From contig JAQVDK010000009.1 of NCBI GenBank assembly GCA_028697835.1, forward strand, positions 1-40,113: a stretch of 40,113 nucleotides of DNA. The letters are read 5' to 3'. Both the position numbers and the translations under genes were made by a program. The notes below the pieces were generated by a model that saw only the letters and a program-made list of their open reading frames with translations, had not been told where the DNA came from and did not search any database. Shown here piece by piece: positions 6,875 to 15,787 of this stretch (positions within the stretch are counted from its first letter, which is position 1; every line of letters starts with the position of its first letter). Origin of the DNA: Eubacteriales bacterium (GTDB taxonomy: Bacteria > Bacillota > Clostridia > Monoglobales > Firm-18).

Positions 6875-8263
6875 TTAAAAATAAAGGTCTCTGTCACCTT
6901 GCAAAATTTTATCAACCTGCTTTTTCAAAGCTTCTTTAATTTTTTCGTCCTCGAGCTGGTCGATGCTTTTTTGTATATATTCCATGCCTTCCGCCTTAAG
7001 ATTGTCCGTTCCGTAGTCGCAGATATATTCCAAAAGCGTCATGATGGCATTTGGCTGGCAAACATTTTTAATTTCGCCGGAGCGTGCAAGCTCGAAAAAC
7101 CTGTCGCCGGTCCTGCCCATGCGATAACATGCGGTGCAATAGCTGGGAATAAACCCGTCTCGCATAAGTTCTAAAATAACATCGCCTACTTTTCGGTTGT
7201 CCGAAACTTCAAACTGCAGGTTTTCTTTAAGGTTTTCCTCCTCGTCTTTATAGGCGCCAACACCCGTTGCAGAGCCGGCGCTAATCTGGGAAATTCCATA
7301 GTTTATGGCTTCTTTTCTAAACTCTGCGGTTTCCCTTGTGGATAAAATCATGCCCGTGTATGGAACGGAAATTCTGATTATGGCAATTACTTTTTTAAAC
7401 TCCTCGTCGTTTAAAAGATAAGGAAAGCCTTTTAAGGAGTTGTTGCCCATGGCGGGCTTTAGGCGAGGCACCGATATGGTGTGGAAACCTGCGCCATAGG
7501 TTTTTTCCAAATGCTCGTTGTGAATCATAAGGCTTAAAACCTCGTATTTATAGTCATAAAGCCCAAACAAAACCCCTGCACCCACATCGTCAATGCCCCC
7601 TTGCATTGCCCTGTCAAAAGCGGTAAGGTGGTATTCATAGTCGCCTTTAATGCAATTAGGGTGCATTTTCTCGTAGGTTTCCCTGTGGTAGGTTTCTTGG
7701 AACAAAATATATGTCCCAATTCCCTTTTCCTTTAGTTTTCGATAGTTCTCAACCGAAGTTGCTGCAATGTTTATATTAACCCGTCGAATTTCGCCGTTTT
7801 TTTGCTTTGTGCTGTAAACCGCGTCAATGGCGTCTAAAATATATTCAATGGGGCAGTTTTCGTAGTCCTCGCCAAATTCAAGGGCAAGCCTTTTATGCCC
7901 CCTGTTTTCCAATATTTCAACTTCCTTTTGTATCTCCTCTATGGAAAGCTTTCGGCGCTTGAATTTATTGCTGCATTTATACCCGCAGTAAACACAGTTG
8001 TTTACGCAATAGTCGGAAATGTAAAGGGGTGCGAAGATAACAACCCTGTTGCCGTATATTTCGTTTTTAATCTTGCCTGCCAGTTTGAAAATACGGCTTA
8101 GCTTTTCCTCATCGTCAATATTTAAAAGAATTGCAATGTCCATGTGGGACAGCTTTTCTCTGTTTTCAGCCTTTGCCAAAACCGCCTCTTTGTCGCTGTC
8201 AGTTGCGTTTTCGGCTTCTGTTAGGATGTTTTTTATATATTTGTCATTAATAATCAATTTCAT
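6875..8263 (-). CDS. hydG: [FeFe]-hydrogenase maturase HydG (radical SAM tyrosine lyase)
   Basis: HydG (462 aa) cleaves tyrosine with SAM to make the CO and CN ligands of the hydrogenase H-cluster. The radical-SAM motif is CVNNCVYC (C86-x3-C90-x2-C93). The C-terminus has CTAC with a third Cys 22 residues later (about C376, C379, C402), the CX2CX22C motif that binds HydG's second cluster. The related ThiH lacks this arrangement and is shorter. Its ATG abuts the hydF stop with no gap. The product acts with HydF and with HydE, which is not in the window. An adjacent thiamine operon could tempt one to call it ThiH, but the C-terminal cluster motif and the HydF neighbour decide for HydG. Confidence 0.95.
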   Translation of the reverse strand: MKLIINDKYIKNILTEAENATDSDKEAVLAKAENREKLSHMDIAILLNIDDEEKLSRIFKLAGKIKNEIYGNRVVIFAPLYISDYCVNNCVYCGYKCSNKFKRRKLSIEEIQKEVEILENRGHKRLALEFGEDYENCPIEYILDAIDAVYSTKQKNGEIRRVNINIAATSVENYRKLKEKGIGTYILFQETYHRETYEKMHPNCIKGDYEYHLTAFDRAMQGGIDDVGAGVLFGLYDYKYEVLSLMIHNEHLEKTYGAGFHTISVPRLKPAMGNNSLKGFPYLLNDEEFKKVIAIIRISVPYTGMILSTRETAEFRKEAINYGISQISAGSATGVGAYKDEEENLKENLQFEVSDNRKVGDVILELMRDGFIPSYCTACYRMGRTGDRFFELARSGEIKNVCQPNAIMTLLEYICDYGTDNLKAEGMEYIQKSIDQLEDEKIKEALKKQVDKILQGDRDLYF

Positions 8264-9484
8264 CTACTCCAATCCGTTATTATTTAAAAGCGGTTTTGTG
8301 GCCCGATTTAGTATGCCTGTCAAATACGCCAGCAAAATCCCATAGTTTACAATGGGAACGTTTGTATCTACAGCCAGTTTCAAGCGGTGCATCATCTCTT
8401 TGCGATTTAGCATGCAGGCGCCGCAGTGTATTACAAGCTTGTATCCGGACAAATCTTTTTTATATCCAAAGCCCGAGGTATGTTCGAAAACAAGCTGTTT
8501 TCCCGTATGTTTTTTTAGCATGGCGGGGATTTTAACCCGTCCTATGTCATCGCATTGAGCATGGTGGGTGCAGGCTTCCGCAACAAGGATTTTGTCGCCG
8601 TCCTGCAAGGCTTCAACAGCCTTCACACCTTCCATAAGCTTATCCAAATCCCCTTTAAAACGGGCAAACAGAATGGAAAAGGAGGTAAGGGGAATACTAT
8701 CCGGTAAAACCCTTGACACCTTTGCAAAAACCTGGGAGTCGGTTATTGCCAAAGACGGTTTGTTTTTAAGCATTGACAAGGTCTTTTCGATTTCATCCTC
8801 TTGAATCACCATGCATATTGCATGTTTGTCCAAAACCTCGCGTATTACCTGCTGCTGCGGCAAAATCAAGCGTCCCTTGGGGGCGGAGGAGTCAATAGGG
8901 GCAATGAGTAAAACCAAGTCATCTTTGCCGATTAGCCCTTGCAGGATGGTTTTGTCATCGCCTGTGGGTGCGGCTTTTGAAAGCAGAAGCTTAAGTTCCC
9001 GGATACCCTCGCCTGTTTTTGCACTGACCATGCAAGCTGGTATTTTAGTTGCTTTTGTAAAATCTTCAACATCTTCTTTGGTTATACCGTGAAGGTCGGC
9101 TTTGTTTAAAGCTGCTGCCAAAGGTATTTTCTTTTCCCTGATTTTTTGTATGATTTTTTCTTCGGTATCGTCCAAGGGCAGGCAGCCATCTTTTACAAAA
9201 ATGGCTATGTCGGTTTTGTTTAGCACTTCATAGGTTTTTTCAATGCGAAGCTTGCCTAAATCACTATCATCGTCCAAACCGGCCGTGTCAATGATAACAC
9301 AGGGGCCTATGGGCAAAATTTCCATGCTTTTAAAAACAGGGTCCGTGGTTGTGCCTAAAACTTCGGACACAATGGCGATTTCCTGCCCCACAAGGGCGTT
9401 TATAAGGCTTGATTTTCCCGCGTTGCGCTTTCCGAAAAAGGCAATATGCACCCGGCTTGACCTTGGGGTTTGGTTTAAGCTCAT
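8264..9484 (-). CDS. hydF: [FeFe]-hydrogenase maturation GTPase HydF
   Basis: HydF (406 aa) is the GTPase scaffold that assembles the 2Fe subcluster and hands it to apo-hydrogenase. GTPase motifs are G1 GKRNAGKS (18-25), switch region GTTTDPV, DTAGLDD, and NKAD. The C-terminal iron-sulfur motif is CTH in EACTHH followed about 50 residues later by HCGAC, matching the HydF pattern CxH...HCxxC. Start: the ATG at 9484 has AGGAGA eight bases upstream. The frame also offers an ATG three codons earlier at 9493, but that sits too close to the ribosome binding site. It lies between the TM1266-like gene and hydG on the same strand. Confidence 0.95.
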   Translation of the reverse strand: MSLNQTPRSSRVHIAFFGKRNAGKSSLINALVGQEIAIVSEVLGTTTDPVFKSMEILPIGPCVIIDTAGLDDDSDLGKLRIEKTYEVLNKTDIAIFVKDGCLPLDDTEEKIIQKIREKKIPLAAALNKADLHGITKEDVEDFTKATKIPACMVSAKTGEGIRELKLLLSKAAPTGDDKTILQGLIGKDDLVLLIAPIDSSAPKGRLILPQQQVIREVLDKHAICMVIQEDEIEKTLSMLKNKPSLAITDSQVFAKVSRVLPDSIPLTSFSILFARFKGDLDKLMEGVKAVEALQDGDKILVAEACTHHAQCDDIGRVKIPAMLKKHTGKQLVFEHTSGFGYKKDLSGYKLVIHCGACMLNRKEMMHRLKLAVDTNVPIVNYGILLAYLTGILNRATKPLLNNNGLE

Positions 9485-9502
9485 ACAATACATCTCCTAA
9501 AT

Positions 9503-9763
9503 TTAATCGATTTTCACACCTGCTTTTGAAACAGAGGTTTTTACCGTTACATTCTTTATGTTTCCCAGCTTGCCTGTTAAGTGGTTTATCTCGTCCAGCT
9601 CGCCGATAACGGTAATTGCAATCGCCGAAAGATTAGCCTCGGGAATGGGTATTCCCATCCTGCCTTTGATAATTCCTTTAAACTGCGATACAACCAAGTT
9701 AAATTGGTGCTGACACTCCTGGGGGTTTTCCAAAATTGCACTTACAACCGCCACACGTTTCAT
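9503..9763 (-). CDS. TM1266-type iron-only hydrogenase system regulator
   Basis: Small protein (86 aa) of the TM1266 family, which is often encoded next to [FeFe]-hydrogenase maturation genes and is usually annotated as a putative regulator. It begins MKRVAVVSAILENP and contains SQFKGIIKGRMGIPIPEANLSAIAITVIG, split here as a conserved RMGIPIPE core. The predicted fold is ACT/ferredoxin-like, as in the NikR ligand domain. No DNA-binding segment is visible, so direct DNA binding is doubtful. It starts with AAAGAAGGTG upstream of the ATG and leads hydF by 18 bases. The structured leader with a terminator lies just upstream of it. Confidence 0.88.
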   Translation of the reverse strand: MKRVAVVSAILENPQECQHQFNLVVSQFKGIIKGRMGIPIPEANLSAIAITVIGELDEINHLTGKLGNIKNVTVKTSVSKAGVKID

Positions 9764-9789
9764 GGCACACCTTCTTTCATACTAAATAT

Positions 9790-9818
9790 AAAAAAGCCTT
9801 CCCAATCGAAAGGAAGGC
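9790..9818 (-). terminator. Intrinsic terminator in the leader of the hyd operon
   Basis: On the minus strand, GCCTTCC, a 9-base loop and GGAAGGC are followed by six T. This is a clean rho-independent terminator placed about 27 bases before the start of the TM1266-like gene. It either ends an independent small RNA or acts as an attenuator for the hyd genes. Confidence 0.8.
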
Positions 9819-9999
9819 GCAAATAGACAAGGCAAAAAGCCTAAGTAACAAATATGCACTCACCGCCTTTCAGATTAGTTTGAACTTTTCTGTCAGGTAT
9901 GACTTTTTATTATAAAAAGCTGTATCCAAGGCAAATATCCGTCTTTGCCTGTAGCCGCACACAGAGCATACAAGAAGGCTTTGCAACTTGTATGCTCTG
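9819..9999 (-). ncRNA. Candidate structured leader or small RNA upstream of the hyd genes
   Basis: A 180-base non-coding stretch between the lipoprotein gene and the terminator. It holds a 13-bp perfect hairpin CAGAGCATACAAG (9962-9974 with 9987-9999), a GGCAAA/TTTGCC stem (9930-9935 with 9944-9949), a CTTTTTAT/ATAAAAAG hairpin containing TATAAT (9909-9914), and GGC-rich sequence before the terminator. The 13-bp hairpin begins 13 bases after the lipoprotein stop and may belong to that gene's 3' end. I could not match the stretch to a riboswitch class I know (TPP, FMN, SAM-I, cobalamin, glycine, c-di-GMP-I, T-box). No strong -35 pairs with the TATAAT. Confidence 0.4.
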
Positions 10000-10012
10000 A
10001 AACTTTTGCGAC

Positions 10013-10885
10013 TTAGCTTTCTTTGTTTTTTTCTCTTTCCACCTCATCCATTACCTCTTGCAGGTCCGAGCTTTGGGTGGAAGTTACAACCTGCTTTTCA
10101 CCTTCCATGCCAAAGGTGATGTTTTCCTGGGTGGTGTATTTGGCGCCGGTGGAATCTGTATAAACATAGTAGATTACAGCCGAATTTTCGCCTTTTTCTA
10201 TTGTATAGTCAACAACCCATGGGCTTGACGTGCCGATGGACCATACAACCTCACCGTCAACGGTTTCAAGGGTTTTAATAAAATCCTCCCTCACATCCTC
10301 ACTCATAATTGCATAGCGTAGCTTGCCGTCTCTTGATTGGCGTGCAGATGCCCAAATCTCCGCCAAATAGCTTTGATATTTTTCGGTATCAAGCTTTAGC
10401 TTAACGGATTTTATTACCTCCAGCTGGTCGGCCTGGGCAGTCTTTTCAGAATCGAAATAAATGTCTATTAAAATATTATGCTCGCTTACAGGGAACAGGT
10501 AATGCTCAAAAACCCTTTGGTCAGTATTCTCGTTAGAGTCAGGAGATGATTGCCTTAGCACTACCTTATAAACCAAATAATTAAATTCCGTCAATACTTC
10601 TTGCGATATTATTTCGCCTTGCTCCTTGGCATGAGAAAATTCCAAGCCGCCATCTTCGTTTTTTCTTGGATATGTCTTAACGCTTAGTCCGCCTACATAC
10701 TCAGATTTTTCATTATAAATTTTATCGCCGTCTTTGCTGCTCCAGCCTTGGGGAAGGGAATAGCTGTACCAGTTTTCTTTCTTTTCGTTTATGTTAACAC
10801 GGCATGCCGAAAGCAGTCCTATAGAAAAAATCAGCAATAAAATTAATGAAAAATATGAAAAAAGCGTTTTTGTATTACTATTCAT
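10013..10885 (-). CDS. Predicted lipoprotein of unknown function
   Basis: Exported lipoprotein (290 aa). The signal peptide ends in lipobox LLSAC, with Cys28 as the lipid anchor. The mature part appears to have two regions. Residues about 38-165 (WYSYSLPQGWSSKDGDKIYN onwards, ending LEVIKSVKL) look like a PsbP/DUF1795-style beta domain. Residues about 170-275 have an NTF2-like look with SSPWVVDYTIEKGE and repeated short strands. The tail is charged (EVMDEVEREKNKES). I do not recognise a named family. It has its own promoter and AGGAG nine bases before the ATG. Its neighbours (folC upstream, hyd genes downstream) do not suggest a function. A sensor, an envelope-stress or an antibiotic-response role would be speculation. 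Confidence 0.8.
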   Translation of the reverse strand: MNSNTKTLFSYFSLILLLIFSIGLLSACRVNINEKKENWYSYSLPQGWSSKDGDKIYNEKSEYVGGLSVKTYPRKNEDGGLEFSHAKEQGEIISQEVLTEFNYLVYKVVLRQSSPDSNENTDQRVFEHYLFPVSEHNILIDIYFDSEKTAQADQLEVIKSVKLKLDTEKYQSYLAEIWASARQSRDGKLRYAIMSEDVREDFIKTLETVDGEVVWSIGTSSPWVVDYTIEKGENSAVIYYVYTDSTGAKYTTQENITFGMEGEKQVVTSTQSSDLQEVMDEVEREKNKES

Positions 10886-10948
10886 ACTAAACAGCTCCTG
10901 TTATGTATTTGGCGAAATTGTGAAAAATCATCAATTCCTCTCAATACT

Positions 10949-10977
10949 ATTATACTCCTGAAATCAGGATTTGTAAA
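10949..10977 (-). promoter_or_regulatory. Sigma-A promoter of the lipoprotein gene, with inverted repeat in the spacer
   Basis: TTTACA (10972-10977), 17 bases, perfect TATAAT (10949-10954) on the minus strand. The spacer contains TCCTG-ATTT-CAGGA, a small inverted repeat well placed for a repressor. The leader to the ATG is about 55 bases. Confidence 0.7.
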
Positions 10978-10999
10978 GGGTAAGAAATTTTTTACAAAA

Positions 11000-12232
11000 T
11001 CACCACTCCAAAGAGCCAAAAAGATACAAGGAGCCGCAAATGATTATAACGTCGCTATCGCCTGCATTTTCCTTTGCCATGTTAACCGCTTCCTGCCTGT
11101 TTGGGGTTGACATGGTATGTTTTGTATATCCTTTGGCAATGCTTTCAAGCTCTTTTGCATCAAGGCTTCGAGGATTGTCCGGCTGGGTGGCAATGAAAAG
11201 GCTTGATAGAGGAGCAAGCTCGCAAACCGCTTTTTCATATTCCTTATCCTTTAGCATGCCCATTACTAAAACTATCCTTCTGCCCGGAAAATATGATAAA
11301 ATGGAATTTTTTAGGGCAGTCACACCGGAATAATTATGAGCACCGTCAACAATAATCAAAGGCTTTTTGGAAACAACCTCAAACCGCCCTGCAAAACGGG
11401 TGTTTGCAAGGCCTTCTTTAAGCTTTAGGTCAAGGCCCAAAAGCTCCAAGGCGCATATTGCCGTCACTGCATTATAAACTTGATGAACCCCCGGCATATG
11501 AATTTCGTATTTTTCGCCCTTGTATGAAAAAACTGTTTTTTCAATATCGGTCAAGTGAATTTTTATATCGTTTATATCTGCCATTTTCAAGTGGGAGTTG
11601 CAAGAGTTAACCTTTTGTTTGATTACTTTTAGGGCTTCGGGCGGATTTAAAGGGTAAGCCGCCACAGGGCAGTTTTCTTTAATTATGCCGCATTTTTCAA
11701 AAGCAATCTCTTCTATGGTATCTCCTAAAAGGTCCGTATGGTCAATGGAAATACTGGTTATTACCGAAACCTTTGGCGCAGGAATAACGTTGGTTGCGTC
11801 AAGCCTGCCGCCAAGCCCCACTTCCAATACCACAAAATCGCAATCGGAATGCAGAAAATGAAGCATCCCGATTGCGGTAATAACTTCAAATACCGTAGGG
11901 GGAAAAGTGTCGTCAATTACGCTTTTTACCCTTTTAGCGTACATTGCAAGTTCCTCTTTTGAAATATGTACGTTGTTTACTTGGATTCTTTCGGTAAAAC
12001 AACGCACAAACGGGGATATATACATCCCCGTTTTAAAACCGTTTGCCATAAGGACATTGGCAATAAAGGCAGAGGTCGAGCCTTTGCCGTTAGTGCCTGC
12101 AACATGAATAAATTTTAACTTTTTATGCGGGCTTCCAAGGCGCTCTAAAAGAATGTTTATGTTTTTAAGACCAAGCTTTGTGCCCAGGGATTGCCTGCTG
12201 TATATAAAATCTAAAGCCTGCTGGTATGTCAT
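11000..12232 (-). CDS. folC: Folylpolyglutamate synthase / dihydrofolate synthase
   Basis: FolC (410 aa) adds glutamate to dihydropteroate and/or folates with ATP. Motifs are the P-loop GTNGKGST (46-53), the Mur-ligase-family stretch [34 protein letters not shown] and DGAHNYSG, the last two marking the C-terminal glutamate-ligase domain. Length and domain order are normal. Its ATG overlaps the valS stop as ATGA, so it is translationally coupled to valS, a pairing seen often in Firmicutes. Whether it has both activities or only the polyglutamate one cannot be told here; no other folate genes are in the window. Confidence 0.95.
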   Translation of the reverse strand: MTYQQALDFIYSRQSLGTKLGLKNINILLERLGSPHKKLKFIHVAGTNGKGSTSAFIANVLMANGFKTGMYISPFVRCFTERIQVNNVHISKEELAMYAKRVKSVIDDTFPPTVFEVITAIGMLHFLHSDCDFVVLEVGLGGRLDATNVIPAPKVSVITSISIDHTDLLGDTIEEIAFEKCGIIKENCPVAAYPLNPPEALKVIKQKVNSCNSHLKMADINDIKIHLTDIEKTVFSYKGEKYEIHMPGVHQVYNAVTAICALELLGLDLKLKEGLANTRFAGRFEVVSKKPLIIVDGAHNYSGVTALKNSILSYFPGRRIVLVMGMLKDKEYEKAVCELAPLSSLFIATQPDNPRSLDAKELESIAKGYTKHTMSTPNRQEAVNMAKENAGDSDVIIICGSLYLFGSLEW

Positions 12233-14853
12233 TTTAAGCTTTCCAATCCGGCAAGGACTTTATCAAGCATTTCTTGATATTTTTTGCCTTTTTCCCTTTC
12301 GTTTTCTACAATTTCGGCAGGGGCTTTGTTAACAAAGCCGGGATTGCCAAGCTTTCCTTCCACCCGTTTTATTTCATCTCGAAGCCGCTTTTCCTCACCT
12401 TTAAGGCGTTCTATTTCCTTTTCCTTGTCAACGAGGTCGCTTTGAGGTATAAATATTTCAGCCTTTTCAACCACAAGAGAAACAGCGTTTTCAGGAATTT
12501 GGCTTCTTTCGTTGGTCACAATAACGTCACTTGCCCATGCAAGCTTTTTGAAAAACACATCTCCTTGTGAAAACAGGTCGGTGTTTTCAGTAATGATTAC
12601 AAGCTTTGCCCTTTTAGACGGCGGAACATTCATTTCGGCTCTGATGTTTCTTATGGCTTTTATTGCATTTTTAATTAGCTCCATTTGCGAAACATCTTCC
12701 GGGAAATCCAGCTTGCTTGTGTATTCGCACCAGCTTGAAACCATTATGCTGTCTTTGTCTTCTACGGGTAGGTAGGAATATATTTCCTCCGTAATAAATG
12801 GCATAAAGGGATGAAGAAGCTTTAAAACATTCGACAGCACATAAACCAATACATTTTGCGGGCTGTTTTTTGAGGATTTTTGGTCAGTAAGCCTTGGCTT
12901 TACCATTTCAATGTACCAGTCGCAAAACTCATCCCAAATAAAGTCGTAAAGCTTTTGCACTGCAATTCCAAGCTCGTAATTATCAAGGTTTTCGGTAACT
13001 TCCCCGGCAAGAACATTAAGCTTGCTTAAAATCCACTTATCCTCAAGCTCTAAATTTTCGGGCAGTGTGTCGCTTGCATTATCGTCAAGGTTCATCAAAA
13101 CAAATCGGGATGCATTCCAAATTTTATTGGCAAAATTCCTGCTTGACTCAACGCGTTCTTTGTAAAAGCGCATGTCATTTCCCGGTGAATTTCCCGTTGC
13201 AAGGGTAAACCTTAGGGCGTCAGCGCCGTATTGGTCGATAATTTCAAGGGGGTCAATGCCGTTTCCTAAAGATTTGCTCATTTTTCGGCCTTGACTGTCA
13301 CGCACGATTCCATGAATGAATACGGTGTGGAAAGGCGCATCTCCCGTATGCTCCAAGCCGGAAAAAATCATTCTTGCAACCCAGAAGAATATTATGTCAT
13401 ATGCGGTGACCAAAACGCTTGTGGGATAGAAATATTCCAAATCACGGGTTTTATCAGGCCACCCCAAGGTTGCAAAAGGCCAAAGAGCAGAAGAAAACCA
13501 TGTATCCAAAACGTCCTCGTCTTGATGTGTCTTGCCGCCGCATTTCGGGCAGGAGACAATGTCCTCCTTGCTGACGGTGGTCTCCCCACACTCGCCACAA
13601 TAGAAGGCGGGAATCCTGTGTCCCCACCAAAGCTGGCGTGAAATACACCAATCATGCACGTTTTCCATCCAGTTTGTATATATTTTTGCAAAACGCTCCG
13701 GAACAAATTTGATAGTTCCGTCTTTAACAGACTCCAGGGCAGGTCCTGCCAAAGGCTTCATTTTAACAAACCACTGTTTTGATGTAATAGGCTCGACCGT
13801 TGTGCTGCAGCGGTAGCACTGTCCAACGTTGTGGCTGTGGTCCTCGATTTTTACCAACAAGCCCTGCTTATCAAGGTCGGAAATTATTTGCGCTCTTGCT
13901 GAATATCTGTCCAAGCCCTCGTATTTTCCGCCAAAGCTGTTTATGGTGGCGTCATCGTTCATAACCTTAACCTGCGGAAGGTTATGGCGAAGCCCCACTT
14001 CAAAGTCGTTAGGGTCGTGGGCAGGAGTTATTTTTACGCACCCCGTTCCAAAATCCTTGTCCACATATTCATCTGCAATAACCGGGATTTCTCGGTTTAC
14101 AAGTGGAAGAATCAAAGTTTTTCCGATAAGGTGACGATAGCGCTCGTCCTCGGGATGGACAGCAACCGCTGTGTCGCCCAATAGGGTTTCGGGCCTTGTA
14201 GTTGCAATAACCACATATTCGTCGCTATCTTTTACCATGTATTTAATATGCCAAAAATGCCCTGCCTGCTCGGCATATTCAACTTCTGCATCGGACAAGG
14301 CAGTTATACAGCTTGGGCACCAGTTGATTATCCTGTTGCCTTGGTATATAAGGCCTTTGTTATACAAATTAACAAACACTTCACGAACAGCTTTTGAGTA
14401 TTGCTCGTCCATTGTAAAGCGCTCTCGGCTCCAGTCACAGGAGCTTCCAAGCTTTTTAAGCTGGTTTATAATACGGTTTCCATACTTTTCTTTCCAATCC
14501 CACACACGCTCTAAAAATTTTTCTCGGCCCAAATCGTGGCGGGTTAAACCTTCGGTTTCTCTAAGGTATTCCTCAACCCTGATTTGAGTTGCAATACCTG
14601 CATGGTCCGTGCCGGGAAGCCAAAGGGCTTCCTCGCCCTTCATGCGGTGGTATCTGATTAGAATGTCTTGCAGGGTTTCGTCAAGGGCATGACCCATATG
14701 AAGTTGTCCTGTTACATTCGGCGGAGGAATGACTATTGTAAAAGGTTTTTTATCAGGATTTGGGCTGGCATGAAAATATCCGCCATCTTGCCATGTTTGA
14801 TAAATTCTGTCCTCCACCTGCTTCGGGTCATATTTGGTATCTAAGTTTTTCAC
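12229..14853 (-). CDS. valS: Valyl-tRNA synthetase
   Basis: Class I aminoacyl-tRNA synthetase (874 aa) charging tRNA-Val. Catalytic signatures are [13 protein letters not shown] (HIGH motif as HMGH at 52-55) and [10 protein letters not shown] near residue 525. The editing (CP1) domain is present ([19 protein letters not shown]), as is a zinc-like CxxC set (CGECGE, CPKCGG). The C-terminal arm is the expected coiled coil (about 805-874). The start codon is GTG at 14853, supported by AGGAGTG nine bases upstream. It has its own strong promoter. No T-box leader is visible although many Firmicute valS genes have one. Confidence 0.98.
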   Translation of the reverse strand: MKNLDTKYDPKQVEDRIYQTWQDGGYFHASPNPDKKPFTIVIPPPNVTGQLHMGHALDETLQDILIRYHRMKGEEALWLPGTDHAGIATQIRVEEYLRETEGLTRHDLGREKFLERVWDWKEKYGNRIINQLKKLGSSCDWSRERFTMDEQYSKAVREVFVNLYNKGLIYQGNRIINWCPSCITALSDAEVEYAEQAGHFWHIKYMVKDSDEYVVIATTRPETLLGDTAVAVHPEDERYRHLIGKTLILPLVNREIPVIADEYVDKDFGTGCVKITPAHDPNDFEVGLRHNLPQVKVMNDDATINSFGGKYEGLDRYSARAQIISDLDKQGLLVKIEDHSHNVGQCYRCSTTVEPITSKQWFVKMKPLAGPALESVKDGTIKFVPERFAKIYTNWMENVHDWCISRQLWWGHRIPAFYCGECGETTVSKEDIVSCPKCGGKTHQDEDVLDTWFSSALWPFATLGWPDKTRDLEYFYPTSVLVTAYDIIFFWVARMIFSGLEHTGDAPFHTVFIHGIVRDSQGRKMSKSLGNGIDPLEIIDQYGADALRFTLATGNSPGNDMRFYKERVESSRNFANKIWNASRFVLMNLDDNASDTLPENLELEDKWILSKLNVLAGEVTENLDNYELGIAVQKLYDFIWDEFCDWYIEMVKPRLTDQKSSKNSPQNVLVYVLSNVLKLLHPFMPFITEEIYSYLPVEDKDSIMVSSWCEYTSKLDFPEDVSQMELIKNAIKAIRNIRAEMNVPPSKRAKLVIITENTDLFSQGDVFFKKLAWASDVIVTNERSQIPENAVSLVVEKAEIFIPQSDLVDKEKEIERLKGEEKRLRDEIKRVEGKLGNPGFVNKAPAEIVENEREKGKKYQEMLDKVLAGLESLK

Positions 14854-14912
14854 TTAATTATCACTCCTATAATTATGGATGAATTAAAAAGCTATACAGG
14901 CTACTCCAAACA

Positions 14913-14941
14913 ATTATATTAAACTACTTTAAAAAAGTCAA
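14913..14941 (-). promoter_or_regulatory. Sigma-A promoter of valS-folC
   Basis: TTGACT (14936-14941), exact 17-base spacer, TATAAT (14913-14918) on the minus strand. The leader to the GTG start is only about 50 bases, too short for a T-box. Confidence 0.82.
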
Positions 14942-14967
14942 CATTTGGGAAGATTTTTATACAAAAT

Positions 14968-15777
14968 CTATAAAAGGTCACCGTTTCGTGCATCAAAAAA
15001 GTATTCCTCATTTTGCGTGCAAAGCTTCCAAACGGGTATCAGGCTTATGCTTACTTTGTTTTGCCTGTCACCCACAAAGTAGCCAAATTCAATGGAGGTT
15101 ACCTGCTGGATGCTTTGAAACTGTGAATTCACAGCAAAATCCACTAAAATTTCGGTAATGGGTTTTGTTGGGGAAATTCCGCCGCTTAGAACATAATCGC
15201 ACAGCCAGTTGTCGCCAAAAATTCTATAAAGTCCATGCTGGTTGAATTCAAAAATCAAAGCCGTGTCCAAAACCTTTGTTCCCTCATAAATTTGGTTATA
15301 GGTAATTTTTACATGGTTTTCAAAATGCTCTATCTTGGATTCAATGTTCATTTTATCATCAAGGCCTAAAGCGGAGACGATTTTTCCCGCCAGCTTGCTT
15401 GCATTTTTCAAGTCAAAGGTTTTTGATGTGTCCACATCCGCAATATATTCAAAGGTCCTTTCGGTAACCCTTGTTCTTTGGGGGCTGAAATAGTCCCAGT
15501 CTTGCGTCTTCGCTTTTTCCCAAAAGGCATCAGCCGCTTTTTTCGGCGTTTCGTATATTTTTTTCAGCTCAAAAGTCCTTGTGTCCTGATAGGTTTTGGG
15601 AATGATGTGGGCATCTATAACAATATTATGTTTTTTAAGAATTATGGCGGTGCTTTCTAAGGTTTTGTCATCTATGGAAAAGCTTGTTTTTGTGTTTGAA
15701 AAATAGCTTATAAACAAAACAACATTTACAACAAAGAAAATACCTATCATAATTGATTTAACCCTTGACCATTCCAT
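14968..15777 (-). CDS. yycI: YycI-like regulatory membrane protein
   Basis: Membrane-anchored extracytoplasmic protein (269 aa) of the YycI family. It starts with the typical MEWSRVKSIMIGIFFVVNVVLF, a short cytoplasmic N-terminus plus one transmembrane helix, followed by a long outside domain. In Bacillus, YycI and YycH pair with each other and restrain the WalK (YycG) sensor kinase that controls wall metabolism. Start: ATG at 15777, ten bases after the yycH stop with GAGGTGG upstream. A GTG nine bases earlier (15784-15786) would add MAF and is less likely. No walK or walR is in the window, so the partner must be encoded elsewhere or differ. Confidence 0.85.
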   Translation of the reverse strand: MEWSRVKSIMIGIFFVVNVVLFISYFSNTKTSFSIDDKTLESTAIILKKHNIVIDAHIIPKTYQDTRTFELKKIYETPKKAADAFWEKAKTQDWDYFSPQRTRVTERTFEYIADVDTSKTFDLKNASKLAGKIVSALGLDDKMNIESKIEHFENHVKITYNQIYEGTKVLDTALIFEFNQHGLYRIFGDNWLCDYVLSGGISPTKPITEILVDFAVNSQFQSIQQVTSIEFGYFVGDRQNKVSISLIPVWKLCTQNEEYFFDARNGDLL

Positions 15778-15787
15778 GAAAGCCACC

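Noticed and set aside
6875-8263. Reading this radical-SAM gene as thiH because it adjoins the thiamine operon
   Set aside because: It has the C-terminal CX2CX22C cluster motif of HydG and is coupled to hydF. A promoter separates it from the thiamine genes.
9819-9999. c-di-GMP-I riboswitch, suggested by GCAAAGCC in the hairpin loop region
   Set aside because: The rest of the class consensus (CACGCA-AGGGCAAACC, GAAA receptor parts) is absent.
14854-14960. T-box leader for valS
   Set aside because: The promoter lies only about 60 bases before the start and no AGGGTGGNACCGCG-type sequence is present.
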